Source: an uncultured Mediterraneibacter sp. (GTDB lineage: Bacteria; Bacillota; Clostridia; Lachnospirales; Lachnospiraceae). From it: a DNA stretch of 36,418 nt. Below are positions 31,885 through 36,418 of this stretch, in pieces (within the stretch, counting starts at the first letter, position 1; the number at the start of each line of letters is the position of its first letter). The translations under genes were made by a program, and so were the position numbers. Below the pieces are notes generated by a model that was not told where the DNA came from, ran no database searches, and was given only the letters and a program-made list of their open reading frames with translations. Location: positions 1 through 36,418 of the forward strand of contig NZ_CALWFZ010000021.1 of NCBI RefSeq assembly GCF_944377805.1, given 5' to 3'.

Positions 31885-32580
31885 ATGCGCAGGAAGCTGG
31901 GAGATGTGGCCGCGATCATAGCGCTGGCGGCAATAATATGGGTGTGTCATTTGTTCAGCACATTCCTTGAAAGCTATATTGACACGGGATACATAGCTAA
32001 AGAAACATCAAAGTTTACCCAAGGGGAACCGACGATTATCCTCGATCCCGGACATGGCGGTATTGACGCGGGCAAGACAGGGGTAAACGGAGCGCAGGAA
32101 AAAGAGATAAATCTGAAAATCGCCATGAAAATAAAAACGATACTCAGCGAAGAAGGTCTGTCTACGGTGATGACAAGAATAGACGACGAGCGGCTTGCCG
32201 AATCTCAGGTGGAAGATCTGAAAGCGAGGACAGATATTATGAACGCGCAGAATCCCTCTCTGGTTGTGAGTATTCATCAGAACAGCTATCATGACGAGGG
32301 AGTGTCCGGAGCCCAGGTGTTCTACCACAGCAAATCCGAAGAAGGACAGCTTGCGGCACAGGCGATCCAGGAGCAGCTCAATAAAATCAACCCGGACAAC
32401 ACAAAGAAAATAAAGGCAAACGATACCTATTATATATTGAAGAATACAGACGTTCCGGTAGTTATCGTTGAGTGCGGATTTCTGAGCAACTACGAGGAGG
32501 CTGAAAAACTTTCGGACGAGGCGTATCAGCAGACGGTTGCAGAGGCGATAGCAGAAGGGATAAAAAAGTTTTGTTTTTAA
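31885..32580 (+). CDS. cwlD: N-acetylmuramoyl-L-alanine amidase CwlD
   Basis: Removes the peptide from muramic acid, a step in making the muramic-delta-lactam of the spore cortex. 231 residues. N-terminal signal anchor (about 10-27), then the Amidase_3 domain: TIILDPGHGGIDAG (His57, zinc), MTRIDD, LKARTDIMN, SLVVSIHQN (second His) and VVIVECGFLSNYEE (Glu196). ATG 31885 is the start because AGGAGG precedes it by 8 nt; a frame from 31864 begins inside the hairpin. The matching sporulation genes are the GH18 gene upstream and spoIID-spoIIQ elsewhere in the window. Confidence 0.93.
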   Translation: MRRKLGDVAAIIALAAIIWVCHLFSTFLESYIDTGYIAKETSKFTQGEPTIILDPGHGGIDAGKTGVNGAQEKEINLKIAMKIKTILSEEGLSTVMTRIDDERLAESQVEDLKARTDIMNAQNPSLVVSIHQNSYHDEGVSGAQVFYHSKSEEGQLAAQAIQEQLNKINPDNTKKIKANDTYYILKNTDVPVVIVECGFLSNYEEAEKLSDEAYQQTVAEAIAEGIKKFCF

Positions 32581-32598
32581 TACAAATGATGGTATAAT
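32571..32598 (+). promoter_or_regulatory. Extended -10 promoter giving a probable leaderless start
   Basis: TTGTTT (32571-32576), 16 bp, then TGGTATAAT with TATAAT at 32593-32598. Only AAATTTC separates it from the ATG at 32606, so the +1 should fall on or next to the A of ATG. TATAATAAATTTC recurs exactly at the tRNA-Ser promoter (36129-36141). Confidence 0.72.
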
Positions 32599-32605
32599 AA
32601 ATTTC

Positions 32606-34132
32606 ATGGAGACAAAAATTAGAAAAATAGATAAGAATAACATAGATGAAACTGCGATACAGGAGGCGGGGGAGATCCTGCGCGAAGGCAGGCTCGTCGC
32701 GTTTCCCACGGAGACGGTCTACGGCCTTGGAGCGGATGCGCTTCAGGAAGCGGCGGCGAGGAAGACGTACGCGGCAAAAGGCCGTCCCTCGGATAATCCT
32801 CTGATCGTTCATATCGCGGACTATGAAGATCTGAAGAAAATAGCGGTGAATATCCCGCCGGAGACTGATATGCTGGCGGCTCATTTCTGGCCGGGTCCCC
32901 TTACCATGATATTTGAAAAGAGCGATCTGGTACCATACGGCACGACCGGAGGCCTGGACACGGTTGCGGTGCGGATGCCCGAAGATCCCGTGGCGCTGGA
33001 ACTGATCCGCGCGGCGGGAGGATTCGTCTCGGCTCCAAGCGCTAATACATCCGGGCGGCCCAGCCCTACGACGGCGGAACATGTGGAAGAAGATCTGAGC
33101 GGAAAGATCGATATGATTCTGGATGGAGGAACAGTTGAAATCGGCCTGGAGTCCACCATTCTCGACATGACTGTGACCCCGCCCATGATCTTAAGGCCCG
33201 GGGCGATTACGGCTGAGATGCTCGAAGATGTGATTGGCCCGGTCGATGCAGACGAGATGCCGCTGAGCGCGGAGAGCGAACAGGCGCCAAAAGCGCCGGG
33301 CATGAAATACCGGCACTACGCGCCGAAAGCGAAACTAATCATCGTGGAAGGAGATCTCAGAGAAGAGATACTTGCGATCCGCCAGCTGGCGTTTGCCGCC
33401 AGCCGGGGAGGGAAACAGATCGGTATAATAGCGACAAGTGAGACGGTTCCTTTCTATAATTATGGCGTCGTAAAAGACGTAGGTACACGGGAAAACGAAA
33501 AATCGATTGCCCGGGGACTGTACAGGGTGCTGCGCGAGTTTGACGGAGAGGATGTCGATACGATATACAGCGAGTCGTTCGCTGTGCAGGGACTCGGAAA
33601 GGCGATCATGAACCGGCTGGAAAAGGCGGCGGGGCATATGAGAATTTCGGCGTCGGAAATCGTCAAATTGCAGAAATACAGGAAAGTTACTTTTGTCAGC
33701 GGCACTGACTCAGCCAGAGGCCCAATGGCGGCCGAACTTCTGAGACACCAGGATCTGAAACAGGAATATGTGATCAATTCCAGAGGGATGGTAGTGTTGT
33801 TTCCTGAGCCTGCAAACCAGAAAGCCGAAGCGATTATGAAAAGCGGCCAGATGACGCTGGAGGATCACAATTCTCAGCAGTTTGACAAAGAGGATATTCA
33901 GGAGGACACCCTGATCCTCACAATTGACGAGTCAGAAAGGGAGAAGATTCTGACAGAATACGGCCCTTGTGAAAATGTGTATACACTCAACGAGTTTGTC
34001 GGCGACCATACAGCGATCCCGGATCCGTACGGAAAGCCGCTGACAGCGTACGGCGAGTGTTATGAAGTGTTAGACAAGCTGATTGCCGGGCTTGCAGATA
34101 AATTAAATTCATTTACGGAGGAAGAAGCATGA
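32606..34132 (+). CDS. Sua5/TsaC threonylcarbamoyl-AMP synthase fused to inactive LMW phosphatase-like domain
   Basis: 508 residues. The first about 345 are a complete Sua5: YrdC domain ([50 protein letters not shown]) plus the Sua5 extension ([14 protein letters not shown]). This makes threonylcarbamoyl-AMP for the t6A37 modification of ANN-reading tRNAs. Residues about 358-505 resemble low-molecular-weight phosphatase/YwlE ([28 protein letters not shown] as the Asp loop), but the CX5R nucleophile is Ser365 (AGC) and CRS reads ARG, so catalysis is not expected; Arg371 remains. No SD is visible; the start is 7 nt from a -10 box. upp follows with an ATGA overlap. Confidence 0.9.
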   Translation: METKIRKIDKNNIDETAIQEAGEILREGRLVAFPTETVYGLGADALQEAAARKTYAAKGRPSDNPLIVHIADYEDLKKIAVNIPPETDMLAAHFWPGPLTMIFEKSDLVPYGTTGGLDTVAVRMPEDPVALELIRAAGGFVSAPSANTSGRPSPTTAEHVEEDLSGKIDMILDGGTVEIGLESTILDMTVTPPMILRPGAITAEMLEDVIGPVDADEMPLSAESEQAPKAPGMKYRHYAPKAKLIIVEGDLREEILAIRQLAFAASRGGKQIGIIATSETVPFYNYGVVKDVGTRENEKSIARGLYRVLREFDGEDVDTIYSESFAVQGLGKAIMNRLEKAAGHMRISASEIVKLQKYRKVTFVSGTDSARGPMAAELLRHQDLKQEYVINSRGMVVLFPEPANQKAEAIMKSGQMTLEDHNSQQFDKEDIQEDTLILTIDESEREKILTEYGPCENVYTLNEFVGDHTAIPDPYGKPLTAYGECYEVLDKLIAGLADKLNSFTEEEA

Positions 34133-34761
34133 CAGGAAAAGTAGTAATAATGGAACACCCGCTGATCACTCATAAGATCAATTACATCAGACAGGAAAGC
34201 GTGGGAACGAAAGAATTCCGCGAGGTGATCGGGGAAATTGCACAGCTTATGTGCTACGAGGCGACACGGGATCTCAAAATGCAGGACGTCAGAATCAAAA
34301 CCCCTATCACTGAGATGACGGGCGCTATGCTGGCGGGGAAGAAGCTGGCGATTGTGCCGATCTTAAGAGCCGGTATCGGAATGGTAGACGGAATGCTCTC
34401 TCTTATCCCTACAGCGAAAGTGGGGCATATCGGTCTTTACAGAGATCCTAAAACACTGGAACCGGTAGAGTACTACTGCAAGCTGCCGGCTGATTGTGAG
34501 GAGAGAGAAGTGTTTGTAGTAGACCCGATGCTGGCGACAGGAGGATCCAGCGTGGAGGCGATCCGTATGCTGAAAGACAAAGGGGTGAAGAACATCCGAT
34601 TCCTTTGCGTGCTTGCGGCTCCGGAAGGACTTGAGCGTATGAGGAAGGAGCATCCGGATGTGGACGTCTATATAGGAGCGCTGGATGAAAAGCTGAATGA
34701 CCACGGCTATATCGTTCCCGGTCTGGGAGACGCTGGAGACCGCATATTCGGCACGAAATAG
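34129..34761 (+). CDS. upp: Uracil phosphoribosyltransferase
   Basis: Converts uracil and PRPP to UMP in pyrimidine salvage. 210 residues, normal length. [13 protein letters not shown] at the start, [24 protein letters not shown], and the PRPP loop [13 protein letters not shown]-terminal [29 protein letters not shown] (uracil-binding). It starts inside the stop of the Sua5 fusion (ATGA), with GGAGGAAGAAGC upstream, so the two are coupled. Confidence 0.97.
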   Translation: MTGKVVIMEHPLITHKINYIRQESVGTKEFREVIGEIAQLMCYEATRDLKMQDVRIKTPITEMTGAMLAGKKLAIVPILRAGIGMVDGMLSLIPTAKVGHIGLYRDPKTLEPVEYYCKLPADCEEREVFVVDPMLATGGSSVEAIRMLKDKGVKNIRFLCVLAAPEGLERMRKEHPDVDVYIGALDEKLNDHGYIVPGLGDAGDRIFGTK

Positions 34762-34789
34762 CCCGCGGCATCAGGAAGGAGATGAGATC

Positions 34790-35278
34790 ATGTCAGGAAA
34801 GAGAGCAGATTATCTGTCATGGGATGAGTATTTCATGGGCGTTGCGATGCTGTCCGGCATGCGGTCGAAAGACCCGAATACACAGGTTGGCTGCTGCATC
34901 GTAAGTGAAGACAATAAAATATTGTCAATGGGGTACAACGGCTTCCCGATCGGGTGCTCAGATGACGAATTTCCCTGGGCGCGGGAGGGCGAGGATCCCC
35001 TGGAGATGAAGTATGTTTATTCGACTCACAGTGAGCTTAACGCCATACTTAATTACAGCGGAGGGAGTCTGGCGGGCGCGAAGCTCTATGTTACTCTGTT
35101 CCCCTGTAACGAATGTGCGAAAGCAATCATACAGTCGGGAATCCGGGAAGTAATCTATGACTGTGACAAATATGCCGATACCGCAGAAGTACAGGCTTCC
35201 AAACGAATGATGGACGCTGCAGGCGTGCGGTATCATCAGTATCACAGAACGAATCGCAAGGTTGAGATCAGACTGTGA
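34790..35278 (+). CDS. dCMP deaminase (ComEB family)
   Basis: Deaminates dCMP to dUMP, feeding thymidylate synthesis. 162 residues from ATG 34790 (AGGAAGGAG about 9 nt upstream; the frame from 34697 overlaps upp). Zinc site: THSELNAIL (His with HSE in place of the common HAE) and PCNECAKAI. YLSWDEYFMGVAMLSGMRSKDPNTQVGC is the usual N-terminus. It continues the pyrimidine run 28 nt after upp. Confidence 0.95.
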   Translation: MSGKRADYLSWDEYFMGVAMLSGMRSKDPNTQVGCCIVSEDNKILSMGYNGFPIGCSDDEFPWAREGEDPLEMKYVYSTHSELNAILNYSGGSLAGAKLYVTLFPCNECAKAIIQSGIREVIYDCDKYADTAEVQASKRMMDAAGVRYHQYHRTNRKVEIRL

Positions 35279-35284
35279 TCTGTG

Positions 35285-35306
35285 TGCTCCCTGTAAAAGG
35301 GGAGCA
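35285..35306 (+). terminator. Short hairpin after dCMP deaminase
   Basis: TGCTCCC and GGGAGCA pair around TGTAAAAG, followed by TTTC; probably a weak intrinsic terminator. Confidence 0.6.
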
Positions 35307-35350
35307 TTTCTATTCAGAATCGAACTACGAAAGAGTGAGGAGTACGTCTT

Positions 35351-36082
35351 ATGAAACGTATATTAATGATGGTGCTGAAAAATCTTTTTATGGTCCCGTA
35401 TGGCTGGATCCGTCTGTGCTACAGGGCTTCTCATGTTGACAAATACAGTGAGGACGATATGTATTCGTTCCTGAAATGGATTGATCTCCGCGCGAACAGA
35501 GGAGGAAATGTTCATATCGATGCTCACGGTGTTGACAATCTTCCGGAAAAGAACGGATTTATGTTTTTCCCAAACCATCAGGGACTGTATGACGTTCTTG
35601 CCATCATCGAGGCGTCGCCCAGGCCGTTTTCTGTAGTGGCGAAAAAGGAGATCGGGAATATTCCGTTTTTAAAACAGGTCTTTGCCTGCATGAAAGCGTA
35701 CATGATAGACAGAGAAGATGTCCGTCAGGCGATGCAGGTAATTGTAAATGTGACAAAAGAAGTGAGAAAAGGAAGAAACTATCTGATCTTTGCCGAAGGC
35801 ACCCGCTCAAAGAACGGAAACCAGGTTGGCACGTTTAAGGGAGGGAGCTTCAAATCAGCGACAAAGGCGCAATGTCCGATCATTCCCGTGGCTCTGATAG
35901 ATTCTTTTAAACCCTTTGACATCAGCTCGACTAAACCGGTAACTGTACAGGTGCATTTCCTCGAGCCGATCATGTACGAGGAATATAAAGATATGAAGAC
36001 AACGGAGATCGCTGCCATCGTGCAGGAGAGAATACAGAAGACAATCGATGAAAATACGGGAAAACGCGGAGAATCAGACTGA
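35351..36082 (+). CDS. plsC: 1-acylglycerol-3-phosphate acyltransferase (PlsC type)
   Basis: Adds the second acyl chain to lysophosphatidic acid, giving phosphatidic acid for membrane lipids. 243 residues. The HX4D motif is FFPNHQGLYDVLAI, the substrate motif FAEGTRSKNG, with FKGGSFKSATKAQCPIIPVAL following. A weakly hydrophobic N-terminus could sit at the membrane surface. SD GTGAGGAG about 9 nt upstream. It stands between the dCMP deaminase terminator and the tRNA-Ser promoter. Confidence 0.93.
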   Translation: MKRILMMVLKNLFMVPYGWIRLCYRASHVDKYSEDDMYSFLKWIDLRANRGGNVHIDAHGVDNLPEKNGFMFFPNHQGLYDVLAIIEASPRPFSVVAKKEIGNIPFLKQVFACMKAYMIDREDVRQAMQVIVNVTKEVRKGRNYLIFAEGTRSKNGNQVGTFKGGSFKSATKAQCPIIPVALIDSFKPFDISSTKPVTVQVHFLEPIMYEEYKDMKTTEIAAIVQERIQKTIDENTGKRGESD

Positions 36083-36105
36083 CACAGAAAATTGAAAAAA
36101 TTTCG

Positions 36106-36134
36106 TTGACATTGGAAAACAGATTTAGTATAAT
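36106..36134 (+). promoter_or_regulatory. tRNA-Ser promoter
   Basis: TTGACA (36106-36111), 17 bp, TATAAT (36129-36134): full consensus. About 64 nt of leader RNA with a GC-rich hairpin (CCGCGGC...GCTGCGGG, about 36171-36190) precedes the mature tRNA. Confidence 0.92.
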
Positions 36135-36204
36135 AAATTTCGCACTATTGGTGCACAACTGAATAGTTTGCCGCGGCGCAGTGCTGCGGGCTGGTTCAGA
36201 ATCA

Positions 36205-36292
36205 GGAGAAATACTCAAGAGGCTGAAGAGGCGCCCCTGCTAAGGGTGTAGGTCGGGAAACCGGCGCGAGGGTTCAAATCCCTCTTTCTCCG
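36205..36292 (+). tRNA. tRNA-Ser, anticodon GCT
   Basis: The cloverleaf closes: acceptor GGAGAAA with TTTCTCC (36285-36291), discriminator G; D stem CTC/GAG; anticodon arm CGCCC-CTGCTAA-GGGTG giving anticodon GCT (reads AGC and AGU); a long variable arm typical of serine tRNA; T arm GAGGG-TTCAAAT-CCCTC. CCA is not encoded. Confidence 0.96.
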
Positions 36293-36295
36293 CTC

Positions 36296-36367
36296 GATAT
36301 TATCCATGAAAACTACTGGGATTCCCGGTAGTTTTTGTATGTTCTAAGTAAACTTGTGGATAATATC
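36296..36367. repeat. 11-bp inverted repeat flanking the tRNA terminator
   Basis: GATATTATCCA (36296-36306) and TGGATAATATC (36357-36367) are exact inverted copies 50 bp apart. The right arm overlaps TGTGGATAA (36355-36363), a perfect minus-strand DnaA box. The remaining bases to the window end (36368-36418) show no clear feature. Confidence 0.6.
36311..36336 (+). terminator. Terminator of tRNA-Ser
   Basis: AACTACTGGG (36311-36320), ATT, CCCGGTAGTT (36324-36333), then TTT. It sits inside the 11-bp inverted repeat at 36296-36367. Confidence 0.88.
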
Positions 36368-36418
36368 ATGTAAAAACACCAGATATAGTAGCGGATGGAA
36401 ACCGGGGAGAAAAGTTGA

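Noticed and set aside
1-36418. CRISPR array, insertion sequence or prophage
   Set aside because: No regularly spaced repeats, transposase, integrase or phage structural gene was seen; the only tandem repeat is the 9-bp VPP run.

Overview
The window looks like chromosome from an anaerobic, spore-forming Gram-positive of the Clostridia, most likely Lachnospiraceae. The evidence is an isoleucine T-box in front of a long (type 2) isoleucyl-tRNA synthetase, spoIID next to spoIIQ, cwlD, mecA, a PerR/rubrerythrin cluster, strong AGGAGG ribosome sites, and a sua5-upp-dCMP deaminase string that echoes the ywlC-ywlE-upp region of Bacillus. No transposase, phage gene or CRISPR array was seen. The family assignment is inference.

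Layout. (1) 414-9488: eight tightly spaced plus-strand genes. They encode an Rrf2-type regulator, a small membrane protein, a 1712-residue secreted protein, a tiny membrane-anchored protein with a VKTGD sortase-like signal, a 198-residue secreted protein, two paralogous membrane proteins with an extracytoplasmic domain, and a small exported protein. I do not recognise this set as a named system; it reads like a cell-surface structure with its own redox- or Fe-S-responsive regulator. (2) 9485-16391: a consensus promoter, T-box leader, ileS, glgP and a proline-tailed membrane protein. (3) 16466-18334: spoIID and a spoIIQ whose LytM zinc site is erased. (4) 18525-24339: a GIY-YIG protein, then a divergent metabolic locus (YtcJ-like amidohydrolase plus TIGR00300/ornithine cyclodeaminase-like protein facing an M20 amidohydrolase plus YfcC-type carrier). 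(5) 24454-26080, minus strand: PerR, reverse rubrerythrin and rubrerythrin, with a textbook promoter and Fur-family box. (6) 26472-29748: an NlpC/P60 endopeptidase, a 515-bp gene-free AT-rich stretch with three perfect DnaA boxes, a CxxC redox-disulfide protein, mecA and an unknown 90-residue protein. (7) 29841-36418: a GH18 protein, cwlD, a Sua5 protein fused to a phosphatase-like domain that has lost its catalytic Cys, upp, dCMP deaminase, plsC and tRNA-Ser(GCT).

Points that stand out: the surface operon; two terminator-like hairpins (before spoIID and cwlD) that carry the next gene's Shine-Dalgarno in their 3' arm; the DnaA-box cluster away from any dnaA gene; the Sua5-pseudophosphatase fusion, which also looks leaderless; and the hydrolase/carrier/cyclodeaminase locus, which suggests salvage of an acylated ornithine-like compound toward proline. 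All assignments come from reading the sequence and remembered family motifs; no database search was run.
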